Origin: Tilletia caries
Taxonomy: Eukaryota; Basidiomycota; Exobasidiomycetes; Tilletiales; Tilletiaceae
Assembly (NCBI GenBank): GCA_032718865.1
Contig: JALUTQ010000026.1
Span: 1,088,381 to 1,152,380 of the forward strand
Length of the DNA: 64,000 bases
Direction: 5' to 3'
In this document: piece by piece, positions 41,680 to 54,504 of the stretch
Position numbering within the stretch: position 1 is the first letter of the stretch
Layout: each line of letters begins with the position of its first letter
The notes under the pieces: model-generated
What the model was told of the DNA's origin: nothing
Seen by the model: the letters and a program-made list of their open reading frames with translations, nothing else
Database searches by the model: none
Position numbers and translations under genes: made by a program

Positions 41680-43351
41680 TATGGGTGGAAGATGAGAAAT
41701 GCGTACCCCGCTTGACTTACGGCTAACACTCTCGCTTCCCATCGTCTCATTCCCTCTCAGAAAAGGTGACATGCCAAGTGTGGCCGGGGCGTTGGCGTCG
41801 CCGCGTTCGCATCTCCCCAAGGGCCTCGAAAACTTCCGTTTTTCTTCTCTTTCTTCTTGGGCAGATACGTGGCGTGATGCGCCTAACGAGAGAGCGCGAG
41901 AGCGCCACGTATCTGCCCAGCTCGGTGAGTTATGCATGTCTCTCTGGCCCACTCAGCATTCTCTGGCCACTAAGACTTCTGCTCTTCCCTCTTGACGACC
42001 AGCAGCCCATCCCATCCGGCGAGAAAGAGCCTGGAGTGAGGCAGGAACTGGGAAACGAGATGAAGAGGTGACGCGGTGACGAGCAGCGAAAGGGCACGTG
42101 GCTCAATTTGTCCTCATTTCATCATTTGATGACGACCAGGGCGTCAGCTTCACGACAGAGCTGGTTACATTAACGTCTGCCCACCCATTCTCATTTGGTT
42201 ACTGATGACAAGTCTCCGGCTTCAACCCCTTCTCACTTCCAGCAGATCAGCATAAAAAGGGGCTCAAGAACTGACCCACTTGCTGATGTTTTTCCCCCCA
42301 GAGACTCCACTCCCATCCTCACCACACGTCTTTTTGCGATACGCCAGACAACACTCATCTTCAAGTCACAATGCGCTTCACGTCCCTGCTCGCAATCACC
42401 ACCCTGCTCGCTGCAGCCATGGTAGCTGCTCGCCTACGCAGGCCCTCTGTGAGTAAGCCCACACTGCTATAGGTGCTATCTGCGGAATGTGTGCTCAACG
42501 TCTCCTACACGAATCCACAGAATGATTTCATCAAAGGCGTGGAAAATGACTGTAGTGCCAAGACCAACGAAGCATGCCCTGCGATAGGTTACAGCAACGC
42601 GCGCTACCGGGCCCGCGAGACCATCTGGAACGCATGCATGTACGCCCAATGGGTTGCTTACTCCGATCACGAAGGCGTGAGTGCTTCCTTCCTAAGTCCA
42701 TTGCGAACATCATATGTCACTGACCGTGCGGATCTTTCCAGTGCCCGCACCGTGACGCAGACTGTGCGTGCTACAATGGCTGCGTCGTGCTCTCGTCTGG
42801 ATTGCACGCCAATCCTGGCGGCATTTGCGCAAAGTCCTGCCGCAAGGAGAACTACACCGCACTACCCTGTACCGACTAGTGATCGTGAGGTGAGCGTCTT
42901 TGAGCAGTCTACGCAACGATTCTCGCGGCCCTCGCTGACAGATCATCGATGATGACACGCTATGCTTCACCCCAGACTGCCTCCGACACTGTCAAGCACC
43001 CGGTGCTCACGAGTTCAAGCCAAAAGCCCATCGTCACGAGGACGGCGATTGCTGTGCTGCGTCAAGCTCGTCCAGCGACCATAGACTCATCACTCAGGGA
43101 ATCGTGCAGATTCAGCTGGCACATCAAGTCGTCATTCAGCCCCTCTTCCATCCATTTCTTCATCACAACCCGCTTCGATATGACCTCTTAGGTTATTTCC
43201 AAGGCTTTCATGCCTTCCGAAATTCAGAGTCCTTGGTCATACTTGATCTGCCGGAAAGAAAGAGCCAATAGCGTCGAATTGTGCGAACGGATATGAGATT
43301 CATGGTGGGGTAGGTGAACACACACCTTAGGTCCACAACCTGATACTCTCT
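41680..43351 (+). repeat. Inverted repeat arm B, unit 2
   Basis: Same as 21823-23496, with small homopolymer differences. Confidence 0.92.
42371..42879 (+). CDS. Small cysteine-rich secreted protein, 123 aa (unit 2, arm B)
   Basis: Exons 42371-42448, 42521-42676 and 42742-42879. The encoded protein is the same as in unit 1; the only change noticed is a silent CAT to CAC in exon 3. Signal peptide, ten further cysteines and both phase-0 introns are preserved. Confidence 0.7.
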
Positions 43352-45150
43352 CCACATCGTCAAACGTCCAGCTCTGCCGGGCGCACTGCATGTTGCAACC
43401 CTTGTATGCTTCGCCTTCTCCTTTCCCCCCGAGGATCACGTTCGAACACTGAGACAGGTCTAATCGAGGGAGAAACCACCTATGGATTACATCGAACATA
43501 ATCAAGGGACGGGCGGACAAACCGAGCTAGGAATTCAGGATGCTGTTGCGGTCCTGCTGTCGACTTGACCCCGTCGATCAGCGTATCATACTCACATAAC
43601 GCAAGCACACCTGCCACATATTGCAACCTTGATCCTTTGGGGTAGACATCTGGATGATCAGCCGGCAAGAGGATGTGTGGAGCTCTCGTCTATCGAGCCT
43701 GGCGCTATAGCAGATATGTGAGAACGACCTTGGTGCAGTACATAGGTTCTGAAGCAAATACCAATGAGCTCCAAAGTTAGCGCAACAAACAAACAGATCA
43801 TGTACCAACGTTTACAGCGACGATGCGTCAACGGAACGTTTTCTATTTGGAACGGTATGAGAAGAGAAGTCAGCTGGAAAAGTTGTAGACGTCAGACATC
43901 AGCCGGCACGACAGGATCCGCAGGCAGAAGTAGTTTCGGAAAGGAAGGTACGATTGCCTGGGTGCTCCTGATATTCTTTGTCCTAGGTCGGGAGGAAGTG
44001 GAAAGAGAAGGCCACGGGTCGTGCTTCGGGCGTAACGCAACCTCCGCGTACGACCTCGTCGACGTGATCGTCAAGGTCCGATGGGATCTCAAATCGCTCC
44101 TTCGTCCGAGAAACGCGAACTGCGAGGGTCCCGAGGGGACACTCCGGACATAGGTGCGCATCCAGGTCTCATTCTCCAGTTTCCCTCCTCGCACGGAAGG
44201 CCCTAGAGAGTAGAGAGTAGAAGGGGGAAAAGGAGATACAGAAGGAAACGAAGACGGAACACGGGAAAAGGGAGACTCGTCAGTCTGAGCAGCCTAAAAC
44301 GGTCGCGGCCGTAGATGTACTTGGCACTGGTGCAGAGCTGGAAGGCAAACTTAGCAGTGCCGGGCGATGGGACGCCCTTGTACTTGGTCTTCAATTATGA
44401 GGCGGATCCTCGTCGTCCGAGTGATCCGGGACGATAGATGCGACGTGAGCGCATGAGCGCTGTTGTCTAGGTGGCGGGTGACGTGAGTACCGACAATCGT
44501 TCGAACGTTGCAGCCGTTCGAGTTGGGGGTGCCATTCTGACGGGGCTCGAGAAGAATGGCGATAGAGTAGAAGATGAGGATGGAAAGGGTAGCAAAGGCG
44601 ATGTTGATGCGTACATTTCAGATGATACACGATGCATGATGCATGATGTATGATGGGCGAGAGTGCCGAAGATAGCTGCGGGTTAGAAGTAAGACAGAAA
44701 AGAGTGGCAAGAGGCCAAAGCGAAGCGAGTGACTAGTGAGATAGTGAGAGATGAAGATGAGGAGAGCAGTCAGCTGGCGAAATCACCCGGACGCCCCGAC
44801 GCCCTGTCTTCATCTTCAACTCAGATTGATATACATGTGGCTCTATTAAATTATCCTCCTTTCCTTCTGGCATCAGCGCCGCAGCACGTACTTCATTACT
44901 TCATTCATGAATGCGGTTGACGCCCAACCACGAACAATACTCAATCAGTACCATGCCAAGGATGTAGTGCTGGCCATCCTCCTCAGTATCGGGGCTAAAG
45001 CTGCCGGCTTCGGGGCGTAGTCCATACAGTCCGTGTTCCAAAGAACGTTCTTTCATAGGCCGTCCGACTTCCTCATCGCCCTACTTTCAAGCTGCCTTGT
45101 ACCGAGCCAGGAAGGCTGATCGAAGGAAGCAGCATCGAGTTCAGAGACGC
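43352..45150 (-). other. Gene-poor spacer with weak minus-strand coding remnants, unit 2
   Basis: Same content as 23497-25300. Confidence 0.25.
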
Positions 45151-45308
45151 AAGTGAGAACTTGGGACAGCTGAAGGTATAAATACAGCTCAGCTGCCCGC
45201 TCTGATCCAATCCTTTCTCTCTCGTCGTCAACAGATACAAACCTCAATACTTTCTACAGATCGCGCCTTCTTTACCACACCTCAACCAACGTTCTCACCC
45301 GAACCAGA

Positions 45309-45434
45309 ATGTTCTACCCTCGCGCCTTCTTTCTCTTGCCTCACCTTCTGCTCCTGATCGCCACTGCCGTCAACTCTGCACCTGTTTCGGAGACGAACTG
45401 CCCTTCTTGTCCGAGTCCGCTTCTCTCGCGTAAT
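45309..45434 (+). pseudogene. First exon of a secreted protein, 3' part apparently lost (unit 2)
   Basis: Same signal-peptide exon, TATA box and GTAAGT donor as in unit 1, again running into the antisense of the ATP-grasp last exon. Confidence 0.4.
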
Positions 45435-45459
45435 GTAAGTGCGCCGCTCATACATCCTA

Positions 45460-47352
45460 TCAGGCGCGTTCACTCGGTCTTGGAGAGCTCAGAAGATCGT
45501 TCCAATCCGATGTCAGGACGCTGACCAAATCCCAGTTACATTCGAAGATTCGCGCCGTGCTGACGTTGATCCGGGAGAAAGGCTTGCGACGAAAGAAAGA
45601 CTGGCGCAACAGCAGCGCGGGCCACTGGACGTGGTAGAACGCGAAGTAAACGAGTGGGTCTGTGGCCGATCATGCACCGTCCTGTCCACATACCTCGAGG
45701 TCGAAGGCGGCTTGCTGACTGTGATGCTCCGCTTTGCATCTGTACACGCATCCTTCCACGCCGAGCTTTTGGCGGAAAGACCTGCTGACGGGCCGTAGAC
45801 GCGTTTGACCAGCGAGGCAGGGAGGAGATGAAACAGGTACCGTCCGACGAGATCGTGACCCAGCCAGCTGATGCTCGTCAATGTCGAAGAAGGCGTGACC
45901 ATCGCCGAGCTCTTTCCTGCCAGCGCCAAGCCAAATGCGGACTGATCTTGCAGGAGACAGACGGCGGTGTGCACGCGAGGATTACATTCAATCACCACAA
46001 GCCGATCCAGTGCGGGCTGATGGATGAAGTCCATCGAGAACTGGCCAGTGAGCCGGGCGTTTGCCCAACGGGGATTCTTGCGCAGACGGCGTAAGAACTC
46101 TTGCGTCCATTGCAGCGCCTGCTGACCTATCGGCGTTTCCGTGGCATTGTGGTATGTCATGAGCATGTCATTCTGTCAAGTTTCAGATATCATTGAATGT
46201 GAGAGTCGGTCGGGCGGATCAAAATCAGCTGCCGGACGCACAAGCACTCGATCTCCCCCATTACTCACACTCGGAGAGCACACAAACGCGACCAGCTCGC
46301 CATCCCACACCGTCACATGAGAGCACCACTCGCTCGCACCAGGCCCGCCAATAAACTCCTGAGCAGGAAATGGCGTCGCGTTTGAGATGCGAAACGCCAG
46401 TCTCCGCCGAACGCGCTCTTCCGTCTGCTCCCAGTCGACGTCGTTCGTCCGCGCATCGTGAAGGGGGTAGGTCGTCATATCTGCGCGTCCGACGTCGTCG
46501 AGCACAGTGGCCGCTTTGAGCAGAACACCACCTTTCGATACTTCTTGTTGGCGCAGATAGTTGAGTGCTTCTTCTGGACTGCGGACGATCCGCGACTGGG
46601 GTGCTTCGAGACCCAAGTCATGGACAAGGTCTATAAATCGGTCCTATCAAGGAAGAAAAAGTGTGAACAAAGCATCGCGTGAAACGGCTTCAAACACAGC
46701 ACGTTGCTTTACACACACCTTTTCATGCAACGTCTCTGCGAGATGCGTGTCTTGAATCAGGGTATTGATCCCTCCTCCCAGTCGCTCACGCATCAGCTGT
46801 GCCGCGCGAGCATCTTGGACCGTCGTCCCAGCGCCGCTGCATGGGACGAATAGAGTGATGCGTTCCTCGGGCGCGATTTTTACAAGAGCATCGACGTAGT
46901 CCTGCCCGCCACCCGACGGTACCAGCCGAAAGCGCGAGACGGCGTTGGAGAAGCGGGTCGCGCACAATTCACTGTAGGCATCAAATGATCTGTCAGTCCC
47001 CGCCCATGTTTCCAATAGCGTCACAAGATATTGAAAATGACTCACCCCCATCCGCGCTCTTCAACGAAGACGACGCGGTACCTTTGACGCGCTAGCGCGC
47101 GGACCACGTAGAGTGACTTTTGCATGCGACCGCCATTGACGAGCGCGACACGTCCTTGCTCCCGATCCTTTAGGGGATTTGAGGACTCGCCATCCGTGAA
47201 CGCGTTCTCCGGTCCGAGATAAACTCCGCTTTGTTTCTGTGAACGCGAGAGAAGCGAGCGCAGTACTTGGATCGCCGTCACTGGCACGAGCGCAAAAAGA
47301 GAAAGGCGAGGAGCAGGCAAGCGACCGGGCCGTGTCGCTGATCATTCGCCAT
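45460..47352 (-). pseudogene. MysC-like ATP-grasp ligase, five exons, frameshifted copy 2
   Basis: Same exon layout as unit 1. Exon 2 is in frame (YVDALVKIAPEERITLFVPC) and exon 4 is in frame through GLSAKSSAWKDA, correcting both lesions of copy 1. In exon 1, however, the run near 47,295 is one base shorter (AAAAAGAGAAAGG against AAAAGAGAGAAAGG), so the N-terminal anchor is out of frame with FALVPVTAIQVL. Exon 3 with the substrate region and exon 4 with IECNPRVHT are unchanged. Between the two units every exon exists once in an intact form. Confidence 0.7.
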
Positions 47353-47756
47353 GTCTGGAAAGGAAAGAGTCGACCTGACGGTTGTCACAGGTCAGGAAGC
47401 GGGCTACTAAAAGGGGAGAAAGTGAGCAGGACGCGCGTGTTGGAGGTCGTTGCGAGGAAAGGTCGGGACAAGTTCCCACTCCTGATGCTTCCACAAGCCT
47501 TTACTTTGCATCATTCCCTCCCGCGACCCCCCCGCTGCGAAGGATTCGGCCACAACAATACACAGAGTCATCGGTGCGTTTATACGATGCCTTTTTACAT
47601 ATCGAACCAGCGAAGGGGTTGAGTTGCGACGAGCCGAGAGAGATTTCTTTGGAATTCTAAGGATCTAGGGGCTAGGGGCTAGGGGGGAGGGGGGAGGGAA
47701 AATAAATCTCTAGGGATGGGGACTGGGAAAAATCCACACAAAAGAAATGTCTTCTG

Positions 47757-48673
47757 TTCTATGCGCCAACGCGATTCGCGACGGCTTGCTTTGTCGTTGG
47801 CGATGCTGACAGCTTGTAGCTTGTCGGTCGGCGATGGGTACTCGCCCTTGGCGATCTTGTTGGCGAGAATCTTGGCCGGGTCAGCACAGAGGTCATCGGC
47901 ATCGGCAAACGCGTCTTGTCCGTGGCCGGGGTACTCAGGGAAGCGCTTCTTGACATATGACTTCAGCTCGGCCAGGGTAGCCTCGAGCTCCTTCTCAGAC
48001 TGTGAGAGAAGGGGAAAAAACCAGAGAGAATCCTCTCAACGCGTCCAACTCATCAAGGAACACTCACAGTGTCGTTGGCAACGACGCAATTTACGTAGCC
48101 TTTGGGGCCAGGGAGGACAAAGCGCTGAAGACCGTCACGCGTCTTCTTGATAGCCTCGACACTGCGATGGAGCAGCTCGTTGTCTTGTCAAAGGCCCCGT
48201 GGTCGATGGTGAGACCGATGCCGTTGGCAAGGGTGAACCACTCGTCGCGTTACTGGTCGGTGATGAGACCGCGGGCGTGACTGAGCACAACAGTGTAGGA
48301 CATGTCGACGGTGATAGCGTGGCCGTGTCGGAGCGGGGGGAAGGGAGCGAGCTCGAGGGTGGGAGAGATGCCGTGACCGTTGGCAATGACGCGGTCCAGG
48401 CCGATTTCGCGGAGGTTTCCGCACTCCAGCTCGAGCATGCGCCAGATGGAGCATCGGCATACCTCGTCAGCGACGTTCTTGAGCTCTGGGCTGCCGTTCT
48501 CCTTGCGGCCGTAGCCGGACTCGACGAGCTGGTGGGGGCCGTACTTGACGGGAAGGTCCCAGGTGCGCTTTTCGGAGCAGTGGCTGATCTTCATGATTTC
48601 GACGGTACCGTTGCGTACTTGGCCGATGGGAAGAGTCTTGAGGAAGTCGGCGATGAGGCTGGGCCGATTCTAG
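47757..48673 (-). pseudogene. DDGS-like pseudogene, 5' half missing, unit 2
   Basis: Carries the same TAA (48250-48252), the same 5-bp insertion and the same truncation at arm B' as unit 1, with an intron at 48000-48067. The shared lesions are older than the duplication. Confidence 0.7.
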
Positions 48674-48741
48674 GGACTGTATGTTGGTGGGCTCGACTTC
48701 GTTGCGAGAAGGCCCAAGTATAAGTACCCAACGAAGCATGC

Positions 48742-50417
48742 AGAGAGTATCAGGTTGTGGACCCAGGTGTGTGTTCACCTACCCCACCATGAATCTCATA
48801 TCCGTTCGCACAATTCGACGCTATTGGCTCTTTCTTTCCGGCAGATCAAGTATGACCAAGGACTCTGAATTTCGGAAGGCATGAAAGCCTTGGAAATAAC
48901 CTAAGAGGTCATATCGAAGCGGGTTGTGATGAAGAAATGGATGGAAGAGGGGCTGAATGACGACTTGATGTGCCAGCTGAATCTGCACGATTCCCTGAGT
49001 GATGAGTCTATGGTCGCTGGACGAGCTTGACGCAGCACAGCAATCGCCGTCCTCGTGACGATGGGCTTTTTGGCTTGAACTCGTGAGCACCGGGTGCTTG
49101 ACAGTGTCGGAGGCAGTCTGGGGTGAAGCATAGCGTGTCATCATCGATGATCTGTCAGCGAGGGCCGCGAGAATCGTTGCGTAGACTGCTCAAAGACGCT
49201 CACCTCACGATCACTAGTCGGTACAGGGTAGTGCGGTGTAGTTCTCCTTGCGGCAGGACTTTGCGCAAATGCCGCCAGGATTGGCGTGCAATCCAGACGA
49301 GAGCACGACGCAGCCATTGTAGCACGCACAGTCTGCGTCACGGTGCGGGCACTGGAAAGATCCGCACGGTCAGTGACATATGATGTTCGCAATGGACTTA
49401 GGAAGGAAGCACTCACGCCTTCGTGATCGGAGTAAGCAACCCATTGGGCGTACATGCATGCGTTCCAGATGGTCTCGCGGGCCCGGTAGCGCGCGTTGCT
49501 GTAACCTATCGCAGGGCATGCTTCGTTGGTCTTGGCACTACAGTCATTTTTCCACGCCTTTGATGAAATCATTCTGTGGATTCGTGTAGGAGACGTTGAG
49601 CACACATTCCGCAGATAGCACCTATAGCAGTGTGGGCTTACTCACAGAGGGCCTGCGTAGGCGAGCAGCTACCATGGCTGCAGCGAGCAGGGTGGTGATT
49701 GCGAGCAGGGACGTGAAGCGCATTGTGACTTGAAGATGAGTGTTGTCTGGCGTATCGCAAAAAAAAGACGTGTGGTGAGGATGGGAGTGGAGTCTCTGGG
49801 GGGAAAAACATCAGCAAGTGGGTCAGTTCTTGAGCCCCTTTTATGCTGATCTGCTGGAAGTGAGAAGGGGTTGAAGCCGGAGACTTGTCATCAGTAACCA
49901 AATGAGAATGGGTGGGCAGACGTTAATGTAACCAGCTCTGTCGTGAAGCTGACGCCCTGGTCGTCATCAAATGATGAAATGAGGACAAATTGAGCCACGT
50001 GCCCTTTCGCTGCTCGTCACCGCGTCACCTCTTCATCTCGTTTCCCAGTTCCTGCCTCACTCCAGGCTCTTTCTCGCCGGATGGGATGGGCTGCTGGTCG
50101 TCAAGAGGGAAGAGCAGAAGTCTTAGTGGCCAGAGAATGCTGAGTGGGCCAGAGAGACATGCATAACTCACCGAGCTGGGCAGATACGTGGCGCTCTCGC
50201 GCTCTCTCGTTAGGCGCATCACGCCACGTATCTGCCCAAGAAGAAAGAGAAGAAAAACGGAAGTTTTTCGAGGCCCTTGGGGAGATGCGAACGCGGCGAC
50301 GCCAACGCCCCGGCCACACTTGGCATGTCACCTTTTCTGAGAGGGAATGAGACGATGGGAAGCGAGAGTGTTAGCCGTAAGTCAAGCGGGGTACGCATTT
50401 CTCATCTTCCACCCATA
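48742..50417 (-). repeat. Inverted repeat arm B', unit 2
   Basis: Reverse complement of 41680-43351; fused at its right edge to the kinase of unit 3. Confidence 0.92.
49214..49723 (-). pseudogene. Cysteine-rich secreted protein, frameshifted inverted copy (unit 2, arm B')
   Basis: Same extra A in exon 2 as the unit-1 B' copy. Confidence 0.7.
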
Positions 50418-51349
50418 CAGGGCGCTACGTGCGCGTCCGCCACGCTCCGCTGATGTCTCGTGGCGGCAATGTCGAGCTTGCTCGAGTTGTGGACGTCCTT
50501 CTCGGCGGCACGGTGTGCGCGCGTAAGCGCATTCGGTTCCTCAACGAGCCACCGCGCCCTCTGCTCTTCGAGGTCGAGGCCCTGACGCGTCTGCAGGGCC
50601 ACAAAGGCATCACCCAGCTCCTCGATGTGTGCTTTACAACACACAAGGTCGACATCATCATGCCACTCTACTGGGGTACGCTGCAAGATCTTTTCGACCA
50701 GGCAAACGGCCGCGAACTGGAGACGAGTCTGGCGAAGAACTTGACGCTGCAGCTTCTGGTCGCGGTCTCTTTCATCCACCGCAAGGAGGTCATTCATCTC
50801 GACATCAAGCCCGCCAACCTCATGCTGACTCGAGACTTTACGATCAAGGTCGGTGACTTCGGCATCTCTGCGCTCGCCGGACAGAATTAAGACGCGTGCA
50901 CGTACGGCACCCTCGAATATACGGCTCCGGAATGCCTCCTCGGATCCATCAAGCCCACGTTTCAAGTGGACGTCTGGTCGACGGGCTGCGTAATCGCGCA
51001 TCTCTTTCTTGGCCGACCCCTCTTCACCAACTTGTACGATGCGGCCAGCTCCGTGGAAGACATACTACAGTTCACCGGTCATGCAGGAGGGCCCGTATTT
51101 GCACGAGCTCGGTTTTCGCCGTCTGCGTTCGACTTAACCATGGACTGGAGGCCGTTCGAATCTCAGGCATCGGCTATTCTTCAGGACGTGGACGGGGACG
51201 CGGCAGACATCATCGAGAAGATGCTTTGTCTTCAACCAAATCGTCGCCCTCACCTGGCGAATTTTTTCCCTCACAGTCTCTTCACCACCGACCCTCGTCC
51301 AAACCGGATCAATCCCATGCTCCCTCGCAGTAACGCGTCAATTCGATGA
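50418..51349 (+). pseudogene. CDK-like protein kinase, 5'-truncated copy 3
   Basis: Same as copy 2: fused to arm B' at GRYVRVRHAP, TAA ending at 50890, APE retained, frame open afterwards to 51349. Confidence 0.75.
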
Positions 51350-51577
51350 GACCACCGACGAGGGGTAGTGCTCCGATATGTTTCCTTCAAGTCTCCAGCC
51401 TCCATCTTATCAAGGAATCAAGTGACCTTTCCATCTTCAACATGCTCTCGTGCTCATCCTCCGCTACGCTATCCAGAAGTTCTTTGAGATCATGATACAA
51501 TCTAAAAGCTATTGGAAAGATTGATTGCTTGCTAGCAGACGTCTCGTTCGAATGGACAGCACTGAATCCGAGCTCTC

Positions 51578-53286
51578 TCAAAGGTCCGGTAGCTTGTTTA
51601 TCGTCTCCGCAATCTGCTTGACCTCGGCAGGAAGCCCAGAGAGCTCGTCCGCGCCGTGGATGAGCCAGTGTTTGGTCGAGACCAGTTTAGAGAGCGCCTT
51701 CGAAGACAGGCTTTGGCGCTTGCTGGTGCTGAAGAGCGCTGCCTGCGAGAAGACCCGTTCGACGGAAGATGAACTTCCTGGGATACCAAGAATCACTCGA
51801 GCAATCTTTGCAATATTGGGGAAGACGTTCTCGTTGTCGCGCCACCATTTGTACGGTGTTTCGTCGGAGTCTCGCCAAGGACAGTTCTTGATGTTGAGAT
51901 ACCGTGCCACCTCATCGGAATCGGTGTCCGTCTTCTTGCGTCTTTCTTCCGCAAGCTGTTGCTGTCGAAGTCGTTTAGCTTCTTGTAGCATCGTCGTTGA
52001 GGTTCCCGCTCCGTTTGAAGTGGAAGCCGTGGAAGCCAGCTGATTGTTTCCTTGACCCTGCCCTAGCCATTCGCTCATGATGTCCCGCAGCGCCTTCTCA
52101 GCTTCCTTTCCATACGTTGGGTAGGCCAATTCGAAGAGCTCCATACGATTGGCGGGATCCAGCAACGCTGCGACGAGCGTGTATCGATTGTGGAGCGCAA
52201 GGGTGCGATACTTCAAGAGCTTTGAGCTCATGGCCGCCAAGAAGGACTTCAGCGATTCCGTCGTCTCCTTTCCGAGATCTGCCGTGTCCAGTTCGGCGAC
52301 GGTGGCCTTGATCTTGTCACGGAGACTGGCGTGGTGATCGAGGACCATGTATAGCGTTCCACGAGCCTTCTCGAGCTCCTTGGTTGCCTCTGATGCCAGC
52401 TCCAGGATCGGCATCAGAAACTCCAACATTGTCCATTCCGATTTGGTGAGCAGGTAGGAGCCCAGCTTGTCGCTCTTCTTTCCGATGTTGGCGCGACAGT
52501 GGGAGTCAATCGCCTCGCGAATCTTGAGCGCCGCCCTGATCATCCGGAAGTGGGAGCTCCAGCGTGTAGCATTTGGCTTCGGGGGAAAGGGCGCTTTGGC
52601 CAGCTTGGGCCTCCTGTGATACTCCTTGGCCATGGTGGTGCGAAAGTCGTCCCTCCTTCCACTGCCTCTATGGATAGACGTCGTGAACGCCTCCAGCTTG
52701 GTGACGGCGTTGACCTTGGTCTTGGAGATCCGCGTCTTGGAGGGCCCATCTACCTCTGGGCCGCCGCCGTCGTCGGAGAGCAGCTCACCTGCCTCTGGAC
52801 CCATGTCCTCTTCGCCCGAGGATTCATAATCGACAGAGCTGAGACCGATGCCTTCACTTGAGCAGCCGACTTGCGATCCAGCGTGACTTGTCCACGTCCC
52901 TTCGGTTGGAGTTTGTCGAGCTCGGGAGCGTACTCCAGCACGTCCATCATCCTGTGGTTGGTACCGGTGGAATCGCTGGTAACGGATCCAGCCCACTTGT
53001 CACCGAGGTCGTTGGCTAGTAGAGTCCTCGCCAAGTGCCCGCTGAAAGTGGCTCCCGTGTGCTTCTCCTTCAGGACATCGAAGGACAGTAGCGTCTCGCT
53101 GAACTCCCAGTCTCGATCGACGTATGTTGCCAGCATGGCTACGAAAGAATACTGGAAGCCCTTGGTCGTCCATGCGTCGTGCTGTACGGAAAAGAGTGTG
53201 TCGATACCTTGCAGCCGTTTCTTCATGTCCAACTCCAGATTGCCGTGGAAGACGGCAAGGTCGCGTCGGATGGTGGCGCCGGACAT
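51578..53286 (-). pseudogene. hAT-family transposase relic, copy 3
   Basis: Same as copy 2, including the S/A and L/D substitutions. Its upstream flank ends 131 bp further on at the telomere repeat, so the right subterminal palindromes are lost. Confidence 0.8.
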
Positions 53287-53417
53287 GAGCAGGTTCCGAT
53301 TTCCAATACATCGAATGATGCATCATGTCTGTGTGGACTCGTTTGAGTCTGGCCGGTCAAGTGGTTCACCAAACCCTGATCAAAGACCTTGTTACAGAAA
53401 GGTCATCGCTGCCCGCC

Positions 53418-53473
53418 TTAGGGTTAGGGTTAGGGTTAGGGTTAGGGTTAGGGGTTAGGGGTTAGGGTTAGGG
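53418..53473 (+). repeat. Telomeric (TTAGGG)n tract 1
   Basis: Nine units, two of them TTAGGGG, begin directly after GCTGCCCGCC of unit 3. The G-rich strand reads rightward, the orientation of a right chromosome end. Confidence 0.97.
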
Positions 53474-54504
53474 TTAAAGTAAGAAGTGAAGTGACAACTT
53501 GAGGGAGACTTGAAGAGGAGTCGAGGATGGCGAGTAAGACGTGGCTACAGGTGCGCTTACTGTTTCGTCCTCAAACTGGACTCTTCAGGCGTCGTCTTTA
53601 TACCTTTTTGGATCCCCTACGGGGACTTCTCTGATTTCTGTTGGGCATCCCTGTCAAGGTGCGCTTTCTACGGGGTTCTACGATGTTCCGAAGACGCATC
53701 GCGCCCCAGAAAACTAAGTGAACTTGTCCCAACAGAAGAAAGAAGGGTAACTAATTTGGGGGAGTCCCTCAAATTTCGATGTGGCGTTGTGGCTTTGGGG
53801 TGGTGCCCCAAATTAAGTGCCCTCGGCCTTTGGATCGAAGTACCCTTTTTCTCAGAATGATCCGTATGACCTTTCATCTCAGTGTCAGCCGATGGGTCCT
53901 AGCTCCCTTTTCAGGGGGGGTTCTCATTCGAGTACTGACGTGGCAGTGCTGGGTCTTAATCAGGAGACCGACGGATAGCCGATTACCACAGCCAAATTTG
54001 GGGGGGTGTGGGGACCTCAACCAAATTGGGGGGGTCCTTCGGAGCTAAGTCGGTGATCTGTCATAAGTCTCAGGTAGCCGAGATGTGGGGATATAGGTCT
54101 CAGAGAGGTTTGTTTCTTCTTTTTTGTCTTTCTGTCTATGTCGATGGTCCCATATAGGATGGCGTCATCGTTCATTCTCCATTTGTAACTCTAAGTCATA
54201 AATGGATTCACAGAAAGTACAAATCAGATTGTGTATGGCTTTCTAGTTACTAACCGGTGATCGCTCTTAGAACTGTCTTTGTACTAGACTAGTTAATCGA
54301 GACGATACTTCTCTATGTATAAGGTGCTGGAACCTTATACTAGCCATCGGTGTTCTACTTTTTGAAAATGTCAATTTTTTTGGCATTACTAGGCCTAAGC
54401 CGTTCCCTAAATAGGATATACCCGTCTGACCGACCCACTAAGGGGACTGCGGGAAAATAATGCCAAAAAAATCGTCGAAAAAAATCGGCGAAAAAAAATT
54501 GACG

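Larger units (their letters stand above)
30558..50417. repeat. Tandem unit 2 (about 19.86 kb)
   Basis: Same content and order as unit 1. Differences are mainly single-base homopolymer changes, the absence of the kinase 10-bp duplication and 9-bp deletion, and a few substitutions. Its first 3 kb matches unit 3 more closely than unit 1. Confidence 0.93.
50418..53417. repeat. Tandem unit 3, truncated by telomere repeat (3.0 kb)
   Basis: Matches the start of units 1 and 2 as far as GCTGCCCGCC, where the others continue ATCCCTCCAAAC and this copy continues TTAGGGTTAGGG. Confidence 0.93.
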
